A DNA stretch of 64,000 bases from Waltergamsia citrina (taxonomy: Eukaryota > Ascomycota > Sordariomycetes > Hypocreales > Bionectriaceae): contig JAKLNE010000014.1 in assembly GCA_022814615.1 (NCBI GenBank), forward strand, positions 62,001-126,000. The letters run 5' to 3'. Positions 44,576 to 55,932 of the stretch are shown here, one piece after another. How positions within the stretch are numbered: the first letter of the stretch is position 1; each line of letters starts with the position of its first letter. Under the pieces are notes generated by a model. It worked only from the letters and a program-made list of their open reading frames with translations. It was not told the origin of the DNA and did not search any database. Made by a program: the position numbers and the translations under genes.

Positions 44576-45825
44576 ATGGCAAAGAACAACAAAAACCAGA
44601 AGAATACCAAAAGTCAGGACGACTCAAAAAAGCCTTCTCCTCCCCCTGAAGGCTCTTACTCCGCAAAATGGACATCCAGGCTACTCGCCTCCGCCGTCCT
44701 GGGAGGACTAGCTTTCTGCGCCAAATCAAGTCTGATACCACCACATGAGGCGCTCGTCACTTTTGCCGGCGGACCACTCAAACAGCACTACACTGGCCTG
44801 AATCCCGTCGACTCTATTCTCGCTAAACTTGTCTCTGCATTCTCCTTCCTCACCGAATCGGATGATCTGGCTATCCATACCCAGCTTAAGTATTTCGCAC
44901 CGTTGCTGGGTGCTGCTATCTTGCTATGGACCATTGAGGGGTGGCGGACCGATCACAGGTAGGTTGTTCGTGTTTGAACAGAAAGAGAAAAGAAAAAAAA
45001 ACAGAGAGCCAGAATGGAAGCTTACAAGTCTATAGGCCGAGTACATTTTTAGCTGCCGCTCAGATGTTTGGCGTCGGCCTCGTAGCGCCCGTCTACTTCT
45101 CTTTATCCATCATGTCCGATAAAGGCAAGCAACTTACTCAATCGGTACCTCCTGAAGTAGCCAAGTCAGTACTTCCAGGCGTCATCTTTGGCTACTTCAT
45201 CCCATCATTCTTCCTTGGCCAGCCTGCTTCAGACCCAGAGGTGAAACAGAACCTCATCGCTTTTTGGCAGGCATCGCCTGTCTATGCTGGTGTCTTGACC
45301 GCATTTCTGGCAGCTTTCTTCAGAAAGATCGCCGCCGAAAGAGCTGCGTCCAAGGCGAATTCCAAATCCAAGTCAAAGGCCAAAACCCAGCCCCCAGTCA
45401 GCCCTGAGAGCCTTCCGGGTAGCGCCCTCCCCATGCTGAGGGTGACATACACTGTCGCTTTCATCGCTTTCGCTGCGCAGCATTTTGTCGTTGTGGCTGA
45501 TATTATGTCTAACCCCGAGCTGTCGTTCGACCGCATCTTCCTTAACCTGCCCCATCCTCTTGGGAACTGGGATATGTCTGATCCGGTAGAGGCCATGTTC
45601 ACCTTCATGAAGTTTGACTTAATGTTCTTTTCCTTGTCTGTGATGGTATACCTGCATTACACTATCTGGAATCTGCGACTACTGGACTGCGTCACTGGGC
45701 CCCAGGCTGTTATGGCCTCTTGGGCGGTTGCAGCTGGTCAAATAGCTGTGGGACCAGCTGCGACATATGTTGGTCTTTGGTTCTGGCGTGAAGAGGCCCT
45801 CGCTAAAAAGGTGAAAACTGAGTGA
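44576..45825 (+). CDS. Polytopic membrane protein of unknown function
   Basis: Two exons (44576-44958 and 45036-45825) give 390 residues. The chosen ATG follows CCACA and starts a basic, Asn/Lys-rich leader (MAKNNKNQKNTK). About seven hydrophobic segments follow, for example LLASAVLGGLAFCA, LKYFAPLLGAAILLW, AAAQMFGVGLVAPVYFSLSIM, VLPGVIFGYFIPSFFL, YAGVLTAFLAAFF, FMKFDLMFFSLSVMVYLHY and AVAAGQIAVGPAATYVGLWFW. A Lys/Ser-rich loop (KANSKSKSKAK) lies near the middle. I know similar fungal hypothetical proteins, some near metabolite genes, but cannot name a function. The intron (77 bp) contains an A-rich run; the junction AG|G CCG keeps the frame. Confidence 0.75.
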
Positions 45826-47611
45826 ATATCCGATTCCCCAAAATGGGGATTTAGAAAGACTGGTCAACATTGGCGGAAGTCCATACTTGTGATGTGGATA
45901 ACTGAGGCACGACATTTTAGGCGCAGAATAGATATTACAGATGATAGAGAAGAGAATATCTAGGAAAGATTTATGAAGACATTTAGAAAGACTTTGGGTA
46001 GGAGTGGAGCATGGAGGTCAATCCTCATATTGCCATTGCGTCCAGAGCAAATCCCTTCACTATCTTTTATCGTGTTATGAGGTGCCAGGCAGGTGTATGC
46101 CCCCTGAAATTAAGCTACTCATATATTTTGTCAGATTGCGGTACCTCAGGCGCTTGTTGCCACGGGCCTTAAAGGGATTATTATCGAGTACCGCGACATC
46201 ACACCTTGCTATTAGGGACCATAAATACACGCTGGCACGTTGCAACACTCAAAGAGGTGGATAATACTTCTGAGTCGAATCGCATGTAATGGAACGACCG
46301 TCTGAGTAAGGCCTACGCTTGCTGTAAGCTCTTCTAGTCACAGGGTTTGGGATCGCGATCGCGATCGCGGTTCGGTTCTAAAATCCCGTGATGGCGCTCG
46401 GAGTCTCTCAGATGCGGAGTTCTTTCCGTGTAGCCTTGGAGTATCGCTCTCTTGCGGCCGATAAGGACGACACGGTCGGCTAGACGGAGCAGGTCGAGGG
46501 TTGGCTGGTCTACCGGCCGTGCTCACTTCCGGCTGATCAGACCATCGAATCTGCCCAGGGAGCACGGGCCGGGAGGAATAGCAGGCGTTGAACATGGCTG
46601 AGGCAGGTCGATATGGCTCTTCTGACGTGGTGGCTTGCTGGAAGTCATGGTGGCGCTGCTGAAGGGGGCGGCTCGGCCGAGACACCGTTGTACGTCCTTG
46701 TATCTGTATCAGGCTGTAATAATATTCAAGATTGGAATTCCAGATATCCATGATGAAATTGCTAATCAATGAGATCACAGTATCGGCAGCTAGCAGGCTA
46801 CGTTGTTAATAACAGGGAGCAACCCCATACTCCACCCACTCCAAATCGGCCAGGACGGGTAGAAGGGACTGGGACAACATTCTGCATCAGCAAGATCGGC
46901 CCGCGCTGAAGATCATTATGTCTCAAACCTAGAAGCCTGGACATGAAACAAACAACGGTTGAGGCCAGTGGGAGTTCGGCGGAGTCAAGTCCAGATCGTT
47001 CAGTTACGGCATATGATCAATCGATTGTTGTCTTGAGGATTGCGGCATCTCTCGTCTCCGTCATTGTGTGATCAATTCGTTTTGGAGTTGCTTGATTATG
47101 GAAGAGTCAGCTAGCAATGCGGTGATATGACGCGGCACGGGATAGCGAGTCCATCATAAGGAGGCATCGTAAGTATTTTGTGATGGGTCATAAGTGAAGA
47201 GAACAATTCTCCAGCAAGTGCCTATAGAACCGTAAAAGTTTAGCACCAGGTTCTTTGTTCTTCCCTGGTTGTACTGGTCCCGTCATTGACACCGGTAGAT
47301 CGGGAGGGCTTGGAATCTGCGCATGAGAGGTTGGAATTCTACTCGACATTCCCATCAAACTCTACAATTGAGGCTCACTTGTGCGATTGGACGAATTGGC
47401 TCACACGGCTGAGACCCGTGTGTGCCACATGAAGTTGCAAAAGCCCCAACATCATGGCAGACGAGGGGCGGGTGAATCTCAGCAGGTATAAATCCGTTGT
47501 TCGTGGCCCATATGTGTAGGTCTGTCTAAGCACAGTCAACATTCTCCTGTAAAGAACAGAATTCTGAGCACAATCACCAAGACGCCAACATCGCCATACC
47601 TTTGATTCAAA
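45826..47611. other. Intergenic region
   Basis: No supported gene. A short tandem palindromic tract of GATCGC units occurs near 46351-46370. A 146-codon minus-strand ORF (46338-46778) is rich in Arg, Pro and Ser with no recognisable feature and is not called. The right end carries the promoter of the secreted protein at 47612. Confidence 0.45.
47487..47493 (+). promoter_or_regulatory. TATA box of the small secreted protein gene
   Basis: TATAAAT lies 119 bp before the start codon at 47612, preceded by a GGGGCGGG stretch. This arrangement suits a highly expressed gene. Confidence 0.5.
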
Positions 47612-48357
47612 ATGAAGTTTTCTACCGTCCTATTCTTCGCATCCTTTGCGTTCGCGTCTCCCCTCGGGGTTGAGCCGCGCCAGCAGACCGTTGTCGGTAC
47701 CATCTCCGATTCCGTCAAGACTCTAGAGACCTCTACCGACAAGAACATCGCCGAAATCAGTAGGTTATCAGTGATCCCAGAAGGTGTATTCGAATGCGAG
47801 GGCTAATGTAAATACCTCGTACAGAGAAAGCTGTCCAAAGCGTCAAGGATAACGTCGGGGCCAATGTCGAGGCTCAGGTCAAGTCGACCCTTCAGACCAA
47901 CTACAAGGCCATCCTCAAGGCGTTCGAAGACGCTACCAAGTCCATCACCAAGGTGACCACGGAATCCGCAGGCGGTATTGCCGAGTCTGCCAAGGGTCTC
48001 AGCAAGCAGGAGATCGATAACTATGTCGAGACGCTCTCCAGGGCCAAGAAGGTTATTGGTAACATCGAAGCTGTTATTGAGGTTACCGTCACCGACCTCA
48101 AGCCTTCGATCCGCGATGCTGTTCAGACTGAGGTCGACGCCGTCAAGGATGCCCTTAGCCCTTTCATCAAGCCCCTGGCGCAGTTCGGCAAGGAAGCTAT
48201 GAAGGCTGCTGTGAGTGCTGGTATCACTGTCAATGGTCTTGAGGATGTCCTTGGAGAGGTCAACACTGTCCTGGAGAGATTGGCCAAGTCTCTTGGCATT
48301 CCCGGGCTGAATGACGTGGTTAGCGGCACTCTGGGCCGTCTCCCTTCTTCTTCTTGA
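47612..48357 (+). CDS. Small secreted helical protein (HsbA/cell-wall-protein-like)
   Basis: Two exons (47612-47759 and 47825-48357) give 226 residues. A signal peptide (MKFSTVLFFASFAFASPLG) is followed by a Gln/Val-rich start and then a nearly continuous run of amphipathic helices (VKTLETSTDKNI, VEAQVKSTLQTNYKAILKAFEDATKSI, AVQTEVDAVKDALSPFIKPLAQFG). There is no cysteine in the mature chain. Size and helical content resemble the hydrophobic-surface-binding/cell-wall galactomannoprotein group, but the similarity is structural and the family call is tentative. It probably acts at the cell surface or in the medium. A TATA box and GC-rich upstream element suggest strong regulated expression. Confidence 0.8.
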
Positions 48358-49223
48358 AGCGAAGACCCCAGCTAATTGCTGCTGTGAGTGCTGATTGAGA
48401 TACTCTTGAAAGGCTGATTATCTCGGAGCAGAGTATGTTGATGGACTCACGTTGGCCTATGTTAGGAGTGCAAGCATACGGTCGCGTTGGGATCTAGCAA
48501 CAATGAGTATACGAGAATACTGCTATAAGATGAATAATAGAATGATGGAATCGAAATCACTGCTTAGCCTGAGTTAGCAGCCTTGAGTCTTCACCTAACA
48601 GTGTATACTTTGTCTTATATGTTCTGCGCAGTTGCAATCTGATTTGCGCTGGTCTTTGTACATGAGTGACATTTCGAAATGCACCCACATCATCAAGGTA
48701 AAAAGACGTGTAATAACGGGATATACGGAGTGTTCGTACGAGTACCTCTTAAAAGACGAATACCTACTATGCGTGGGGTGGATGTGGAGGCTAATGGTTG
48801 GTACGAGTACTACTAGATATATCCGCGAGTGGGCCAGTAGGAGTGTAAGTCGTACGGTAAGTCGATGTGCCGTACCTTGATTTTAAGCCCAAAAATTACG
48901 TATCTACCAGTGCTTTGAGTATGATGCAAGACCGACGATCCGAGACAACCTGCAGCCAAATGGCAGCCACTTTAGAAGTTGGTGTTGCGCCACGGAGCCA
49001 CCTGCTTCAAGCTATCCAGAAAGGAAAGATATCGCATGAGGGCGCCAAGGTGTGGATCATTAACAGCAGAGATGGATCTCATAAGATGAAACGGTTGGTT
49101 CAACAATAGAAATGTGTTCCTCAATTGAAGAATGTAAAAATGGAGTTGAAAATAGGTAAGGTACTATGAAAAACTTGGATCTTACCTGCAGCCAAGATGT
49201 TGAGCTGTCTAAGGCATCGAATC

Positions 49224-49245
49224 GTCCTTGTCCTTGTCCTTGTCC
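49224..49245. repeat. (GTCCTT)n microsatellite
   Basis: Three full and one partial hexamer units in tandem. Confidence 0.85.
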
Positions 49246-49769
49246 TGGAAAAGCGCTGCATGGATGTGAAAGGGAAAGAGCGGGCGGGATCTGGTAATAT
49301 GGCGGCTGTCGGACGGCTGTCGGAGGATGGGCATCTGGTAGTTGGGGAAGCAACGCTGCAGTATGCGGAGATGGTGCGGGGCCTTGGCATCCCGAGTTCC
49401 GATCTGCGCCTTCTGCGCGGATCTCCGTTGGCCGACATGGGACAGGAACGAAGACGTAACAGAAGGGACAAGGCCTCTAATTTGCGGTCGAGGCCACTGT
49501 AGGCCTCTATTAAGACGTCTCATATTAATGCTATAGCCTTTTTGACCCCAATTGTCGATTTGCGGTGCTTTTTGTAGGCCATACGTGCCGTAGTACGGGT
49601 AAAGCGTTCGCTGGACCCTACGTCATTAGGGTCTTCCACAGGTGCCTTGCGGCAGTACCGGCGCCGCGGTACCGCGTCAAAAGCACATCATCGCCCGCGG
49701 CCTCTTACTACCGCGCTACTGATCTCAAGTCCGCTATGAAGACAATCGGATGACATGGGCTTGCTGCAT

Positions 49770-49816
49770 TGGCGCCGAGCAGAAATCGAACTCGTGACGA
49801 CAAGCCTTATGGAGCC
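49770..49816 (-). ncRNA. tRNA-like 3' half, probably a decayed tRNA fragment
   Basis: On the minus strand the segment reads as the second half of a tRNA: CTCCATAAG, like a Met anticodon loop (CTCATAA) with one extra base; a variable region TTGTCGTCA; GAGTTCGATTTC at the B-box/T-loop position; and an acceptor-like end CTCGGCGCCA. The T-stem has about four of five pairs. No matching 5' half (D arm, A box) is found upstream; that place holds short duplicated CTGGTCGC motifs. It is therefore not a functional tRNA. It could be a tRNA relic or the edge of a tRNA-derived repeat. Confidence 0.35.
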
Positions 49817-50765
49817 AGCAAGCGACCAGCGAGCGACCAGCCGACGGCGGCACTTTACGGTATGTGTACGTAACGTCGGGCGGCATCTCCATTTTCTCTT
49901 CCGGCGGGGAGCCGTGGACCGGTCCCCTGACGGTTCCAGGCCGTAACACGGTCTGGCCTGGCACACCGAGGACAGATATGAGATCTAGATAGATTATTGG
50001 ATTTGGGAGCTCTTGAGGAACAGATTGATCAACTTTACTACATTGTTTACCCCGGATTCCATCCACGTTGACCTCCGTAGCTCAACTGGAGGAACTCCAA
50101 AACTGATCGGGCTCTCGGGGGAGGCGCCCTGCAGAGTGGATCCCGTCGAACATTTAATTATGGAGCCTTTCGTCTGCCACTGCCTTTTTCTCTCCTAATT
50201 TTTTTTCCTTGACGGCGGCCCCTCTACTGGACTCGTAACTCGATTGTCACTGGCTCCAGAAATGACTTGGCACTAGGCAGAGGATAGGATTGGGCGGGAT
50301 TTCGATCGTTTTAGTCGCTGGGCGCTGGTCGCTGAATCGCTGGAACGCACCACCATTACTGCTACCACCTATGAGTATTACACACTACTAAGTTAGTAGG
50401 TATAGTTGAGATTAAGTCCACCCTCCACTACTACCGACCACCGCCCACTTTCCCAACTCTACTACCCTCATATTACATTACGAGCACCTTACTCGACTTA
50501 CTACGACTCCTTCGACTGGCACGCTCTGGCGCCCAAGAATTTTAAACTTTCCACCGCCGCTGTCCTCTACCATCGACATCATCTGTTCTTCAACCGCGGC
50601 CTCATTGTTCTCTTCGTCCTTTTCTCGTCTAGCCGAACCCCGCGACGGCTCTTGGCTCAGCACTACCGATGCTGTGATCGCCATTTCACTAAATAATTGC
50701 GCCATACTCGCAACGACCCTTAGCGACGGTCCTCGGCTTGCCTCGTGCCCGATGCTTGACTCACC

Positions 50766-53240
50766 ATGGACTTGTCGTCCACGCCTACGCCTGGCGTAAC
50801 GGCCAACAACACCAACAACTCGAATAGCAATACCAACACACCCAACCTTGGTCCCGTTAGCAACGGCAACAACAACAACAACAACGGCGGATCGCAAGGC
50901 CAAGGCTTCGCTGACTCCCAGCAGCATCAGTCCGGCTACTCCTCTCCGAACCGCCCGCCCAAGAAATCCTCCACCACATGTACTACGTGTCGGGCTCGCA
51001 AGGTCCGATGCAATGGTGTACGACCGATATGTTCCAACTGCCAGCGCCTGGGCTTTCCCTGTTCTTACGACGATGACGCCGCCGATCCCGCCGCAGCCGC
51101 CGCCGCATGGTCTGTTGCTTTGCCCCGCCGCCGAGTCAAGCAGGCTTGCTTGAGTTGTCACAGCAGGAAAGCACGATGTTCTGGTCATATGCCAGCGTGT
51201 GACAGGTGCAGGACTCAGGGTATCGAGTGCGTCTATCGGCCCACTAAGCGGGCAAGGATCTCCAATAAGAGCATGAGTGGCGGCCGCAATAGCCCTCTGA
51301 GCCACGACGAGGACCACCGAGACGAAATGCACGACGACAGTGATCCCGGCTTTGGTGAAGGCTCCGGCGTGTTGACCCCCGGCTTTCAGAGTGATATGTA
51401 TGCTTATTCTATGTTTCGACTTACGCTTGGGGCAAACTTGCTAACTACCATCAGACCTTGCCCAGACGAATCTTTTGATGCGCTGATAGGACGGACCTTT
51501 GAGAAGTTCTTCCGTCATGTTCACCATATTCCCATGTATTCCTTCCTGCACCGCGCATCTCTCATGGAGCAATATCACTCTGGAAAGGTTGAGAAGGCTC
51601 TATTGCTGGCCCTCGTAGGCATTACGTCTTGCCTCACGGACATGGGGTCAGGCATGCGTGCCTACGGAAGCCGTTGTATTGACGAAGCGGAGTCTCTCAT
51701 ACTCGCAGATTACGCCCGGCCCTCCACCATCAAAGTCCAGGCATTAGCATTCATGATCAAGCATCGGATCCTCTCAAATAGGTTTCCCAGCGCCTTCATG
51801 CTGCTAGGGATTGCCTCTCGCTATACCGCCGCTTTACGTCTCAACCATGAATCTCCCAACATCTGCTTTCTGGCACAAGAATCTCGGCGGAGATTAATGT
51901 GGTCGATATACTGCATTGACGCCAGCATCTCAGGTGGAAACCGTGACTTCTCCACATGGAGGTCGGAGAGGATGTTCGTCGGTCTTCCCTGCAATGAGCG
52001 CAATTTCGAATTTGACCTGCCTCAAGACACGGAGAAGTTAATTCCCGAACCAAATCAACCTCAATCTGCCCAAGCGGAGGACATTGGCAGTCTAGCCCTG
52101 CACATCCGCATACAATACATTCGACACAAGATCAGCGAGTTCACTAAAGACGCACTCAGCAATCCCAAGGTCCATCCGGGAGACCTACAAACCAAGGTTC
52201 TCTCCCTGCATCAAGAACTCGAAGAATTTCAAGCCCACCTCCCGGCCTCTTTCCAATTCTCCGAAAATTCTCTCCGGCTACGCGCGTATTCTCCCCGTAT
52301 ATGTGTCTTTGTCATGATACACGTATGGTGGCGACAGTGTCATTGCGACCTGTACCGACTCGGCCTGATTGGCCTCCGTGAAGCCCTTTCGCGGAGCGTG
52401 CTTGAGAGATTTGATGAGAGCTTCATCGAGCATTGTCAGCGCCAGTGCGTAGATCATGCGACAGCAATGGCTAGCATCTTTGCCTCCATGCAGAAACTGG
52501 GTGCCAAGCCGGTAGCTGACTTGGATCTTGCCATCTGCGCTTATCAGTGTGCACGTATGTTGAAGTACGCGTATCACGCCAACTCGGGAAGGCTGAATCT
52601 GTCACCTGAGTCGGTCATGGAACAATTCAAATCTTGCCTTCAATGTATCAAAGAGTGCTGCACAGGAATCGCCGCAGCAGGTATCAGGACCGACTTGGAG
52701 AAACTCATCGGCCAGGGACTAGGCCCACGAATCTCACCATCGCAGATGACCCCACCGCCTGATGCCAATCGCAACAGAAACTCCAGCGGATTCACCAATA
52801 AGCCTAATGCGCCTCGACCAGCGCCTTTCAGGGACATGGACACAGCCGAGGATACCGTCATGATTTCAACACCTAATTCCGGCAATACCACCGCCTCCGA
52901 ACCTTTTACCTCTGCCCCTCCAGCACCCACAGCCAGGATGACCCTTCCCCCGTCCATGGCGATGCCGCCAGAAGCCTGGACCCCAGGTGCAGATCCCGTC
53001 CCCGACACGCAAGATATTATGGCCGATGTTCATCATGAGGATTTCGGCGCAGATGGCGTGCCACCTGCCGCGACGCCCTCCGAGCTTAACAATGCATTCG
53101 AAGGCGCAACGGACGGACTCGGATTAGAAAACGGAGTCGATTACGCTATGGGCATTGATATGAACATGTGGACACCTAGTCAGGGCGGCGACTGGACTAC
53201 AGGGAATGAATTCATTGCAAATACAGGCGTTGGGGTATGA
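50766..53240 (+). CDS. Transcription factor with two tandem Zn2Cys6 clusters
   Basis: The start lies in a good context (CACCATGG). Two complete CX2CX6CX6CX2CX6C motifs are visible: Cys72/75/82/89/92/99 and Cys128/131/138/145/148/155. Both carry the basic RK segment after the second cysteine. The leader is Asn-rich. A fungal-specific transcription factor domain follows (FEKFFRHVHHIPMYSFLH, RLMWSIYCIDASISGG region), then a long Pro/Ala/Thr-rich acidic tail that may activate transcription. A 57-bp in-frame intron is likely at 51398-51454 (GTATGC, branch-like GCTAAC, CAG); splicing gives 805 residues instead of 824 and joins SDI to PCPDESFD. The protein acts in the nucleus on DNA with CGG-type half-sites. 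Targets are unknown, and no adjacent gene cluster suggests a pathway-specific role. Confidence 0.9.
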   Translation: MDLSSTPTPGVTANNTNNSNSNTNTPNLGPVSNGNNNNNNGGSQGQGFADSQQHQSGYSSPNRPPKKSSTTCTTCRARKVRCNGVRPICSNCQRLGFPCSYDDDAADPAAAAAAWSVALPRRRVKQACLSCHSRKARCSGHMPACDRCRTQGIECVYRPTKRARISNKSMSGGRNSPLSHDEDHRDEMHDDSDPGFGEGSGVLTPGFQSDMYAYSMFRLTLGANLLTTIRPCPDESFDALIGRTFEKFFRHVHHIPMYSFLHRASLMEQYHSGKVEKALLLALVGITSCLTDMGSGMRAYGSRCIDEAESLILADYARPSTIKVQALAFMIKHRILSNRFPSAFMLLGIASRYTAALRLNHESPNICFLAQESRRRLMWSIYCIDASISGGNRDFSTWRSERMFVGLPCNERNFEFDLPQDTEKLIPEPNQPQSAQAEDIGSLALHIRIQYIRHKISEFTKDALSNPKVHPGDLQTKVLSLHQELEEFQAHLPASFQFSENSLRLRAYSPRICVFVMIHVWWRQCHCDLYRLGLIGLREALSRSVLERFDESFIEHCQRQCVDHATAMASIFASMQKLGAKPVADLDLAICAYQCARMLKYAYHANSGRLNLSPESVMEQFKSCLQCIKECCTGIAAAGIRTDLEKLIGQGLGPRISPSQMTPPPDANRNRNSSGFTNKPNAPRPAPFRDMDTAEDTVMISTPNSGNTTASEPFTSAPPAPTARMTLPPSMAMPPEAWTPGADPVPDTQDIMADVHHEDFGADGVPPAATPSELNNAFEGATDGLGLENGVDYAMGIDMNMWTPSQGGDWTTGNEFIANTGVGV

Positions 53241-53715
53241 CCGCAAGGAGTGTAATGGGGCCCCCTCCCCATAAACTTGACGACGTTTACTACATGATTA
53301 TAACTTTTTACATAACGCTGAGCATGACTATTTCTTACGGATGGATGGAGGAATTGATGGTGGAAGATACCCGTATTGTCACATATTTCTTTCCTGTCCT
53401 TTTTCTATCTAGGTATGGTTTGAGTGCCATTATGCACGCATGATAAAACGAGGACGATAAACGAATATCCTCACGGGTCATGCCCACAGAAAATGTACAT
53501 ACGATTTCTAAGTTCTTATTCAACGACATAACGTCGTATCGATTATGGCTACATAGACAACTCCTGCTTTATGCAGCAACTGAGCAATGACTTACAAAAT
53601 GACCGCGCTCTTGTACCCTTCTTGAAACGTGTGATAATATCTTACCTAATATATTCATGACCTTCCTGCACGTATCCTACCCAAGAAGCTCTCGGGGTAT
53701 GCATGAAAAGCGGAT
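53241..53715. other. Intergenic region between convergent genes
   Basis: 3' flanks of the Zn2Cys6 regulator and the PARP gene. Nothing further seen. Confidence 0.5.
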
Positions 53716-55932
53716 TTATATCTTGACCCGGAGGAGATAACGCAGCTTGACCTGCGCCACATCATAACAAATGTACTCGTTGTAAATCAGACCCGCCTGA
53801 AAAACGTTTGTTGCTCCAGGCAGCGTCTCCGTATCAGGCTGTTTGAAGAAGGTTAGTTTCTTAAAATCTGCACACCATGACGGCGAAGACTGGGTTTTCA
53901 AAACTCACCATCTTGATGCCCTTCAGGCTCTCGTGTGCCACCCCAGCGTCCATCCACTTGCTTGGTCCCATGTCGCCCATTCCCCAAGTACTCACCATGC
54001 CCTTACTCTTGGCATCATCGCCAGCAGTGTAACTCGCATTCGTCAACTTCTGCATGGGATCACCAAGTTCAGCCTCACAAAGCAGTAACAGCGCCGTGCC
54101 GCCAGTGTTGTGAGAGCAGCAGTAGTTGGCCGACTTGGAAGACATGTCAGCCAGGTAGATGCCCTTGCCGAACATATAACCCGTAACGGGGGCTTCGGGA
54201 GGGGCAATACGCAGACCCTGGCTTAGAATACCACCGTAGTTGGTTGCGCGGGAGCCATGCCAGAGTAGACGACGATCAGACTTGATCTTAGCAAAGGGTG
54301 AGCTGTCGAAGCGGTCTTTCTCGCCTTTGCGTTCGATGCGGAAGATCTCCTCGACATTGTAATTCATGTGGTGAGTAGCACCACGGGAATCTTTCAGATA
54401 CTTTTCCAGCACCGAGTATTCCTGGCCGTCTTTTTCCAAGGTGGTCATCTCCTCTAATCCCAAGCCCTGGAACTGCTTATCCAGCATATGGATAGTATCC
54501 TTGGACTTGCGATCGACCTTCATGATCTCCGCTGCATCCTTCATATCCGACAAACTCTCTAGAAGCTCGACTTCTTTTTTCAGAAGGTTGTAATCGGAGA
54601 TGATAGGTGGTCGGTTGCGTCCAAAAGCGTGAGGAATGACAGAGTAGTATGTGTTTGACAGATGCTCTTGAGCGGCACCAAATGACATTTCCCACCTGCT
54701 CGCAGCTAGATTGGGATCATCCATCAGCGCAGAGAGGTCCTTTAGCTGTTGGAAACCGCGGGTGATGGTAGCTTTGCTAAGCTTCCCAAGAGGCAATTTG
54801 TTTGCATCGTAGTTCAGGGCATTCATAGTTTCCTGGAAATACTGTTGGTTGAAGATGAGAGACATGAGATCCTGAACAGGCTTCTCAAGCGTGCACTCTG
54901 GAGGCTGATAATCATCCTCTTCTTCCTCCTTCTTTACGCCATTGGTATCGCCAGCTTCATCCTCGTCGTCGTCATCAGAGTCCGGATTGTAGCTGCGCTC
55001 CACAAAGGCATATTTATTTGGCTTGGGGTCATCTCCTCGTTTGGTCCAGGGAAGTCCGGACTTGTCTCTAAATTTCTTCTCAAAGTTCCTGACTGCATCA
55101 TCCAGAGTGCCATTGCCGAGCATGGCATTCTGGCCAGCTTCGCCGACGCGACCCCATCGCGTCCAGGTCTTGTAATCGTCTGACTTGAGATCATGGAGAA
55201 TCTGCCGTGGTTGTTAATATTGCTCGGTACTCAGAATATGTGGAGTGAGATTATTACCTGAATTCTATAAAATTTGTTGTTATTGCGACCAGAATTGGAC
55301 TGGTTGAGCGAGGCATCCCAGATCATGCCGTCGTTGGGGTCGACGTGAACAACGTAGTTTACGAGCGGGCAGTACTCGTCAACAGGGATGGCAGCGTCTT
55401 TCTTCTTCATGAATTGGCCTTCAGCAACGTGCTTTTCCTCCTTGATCTCGCTGTCTTCAGCTTTTCCATTAGTGTCATTAGTGCCATTTGCCTTGCCTCC
55501 TTTGGACTTTTTCGTGTCGGCATCGTCGGCGTCTTTGTCGTCAACGCCGTTAGAAGCATCATGAGAGCGCTTCTTGCCCCTAGATGGCAGGCCATTTGTA
55601 GCTGCTGCTACGCCAAACTTGTACTTTTCACAGTCTTCTAACTTCTGCGACGCCTCGCTGTCAAGAACCCAGTCGATGGAGACCACATGCAGATCTTTCG
55701 CTTTAGCAGCGGCAACTTTGGTGGATTCTGCATCGTAATCGGCCTGGGTGCAAACGAGATGTGTGGTGGTCTTTGTGATGGACTTTGTGAATTTTCCTCC
55801 GAGATTGGTGATCTTGGTATCCAACTCGGCATGGGCGAGCCCGGCTTCTTCGAATTTGCCGCTAGCAGCGATAGCGCAGCCTTCGAACAAGGACGGAGGT
55901 TTTGCTGGGGCCGCTTTACGTCTGGGAGGCAT
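53716..55932 (-). CDS. prpA: Poly(ADP-ribose) polymerase (PARP)
   Basis: Three exons (55932-55258, 55201-53909, 53838-53716) give 696 residues. Domain order: BRCT (about residues 10-105, with LGGKFTKSITKTTTHLV and SIDWVLDS), an acidic/lysine-rich linker with a KKSKGGK nuclear signal, a WGR domain (about 190-300, WTRWGRVGEAGQNA), the helical PARP regulatory domain, and the ADP-ribosyltransferase core. The catalytic H-Y-E triad is present: His540 in LLWHGSR, Tyr574 in GKGIYLAD, Glu677 in YNEYICYD. The enzyme uses NAD+ to build poly(ADP-ribose) on itself and on chromatin proteins at DNA breaks. Zinc fingers of animal PARP1 are absent, replaced by BRCT, as in Aspergillus nidulans PrpA. The start was chosen at MPPRRKAAPAK; an upstream in-frame ATG adds 18 residues. 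Confidence 0.96.

Larger units (their letters stand above)
48358..50765. other. Long intergenic region
   Basis: About 2.4 kb without a supported gene. It holds a (GTCCTT)n tract (49224-49245), a tRNA-like remnant (49770-49816) and, at the right, a long leader/promoter of the Zn2Cys6 regulator rich in CTAC/CACC motifs. ORFs of about 60-115 codons on both strands near 49.1-49.5 kb overlap one another and look incidental. Confidence 0.45.

Noticed and set aside
46338..46778. 146-codon minus-strand ORF rich in Arg, Pro and Ser
   Set aside because: Composition follows GC-rich low-complexity DNA, there is no signal peptide, domain or splice partner, and the first part reads like AT-rich non-coding sequence.
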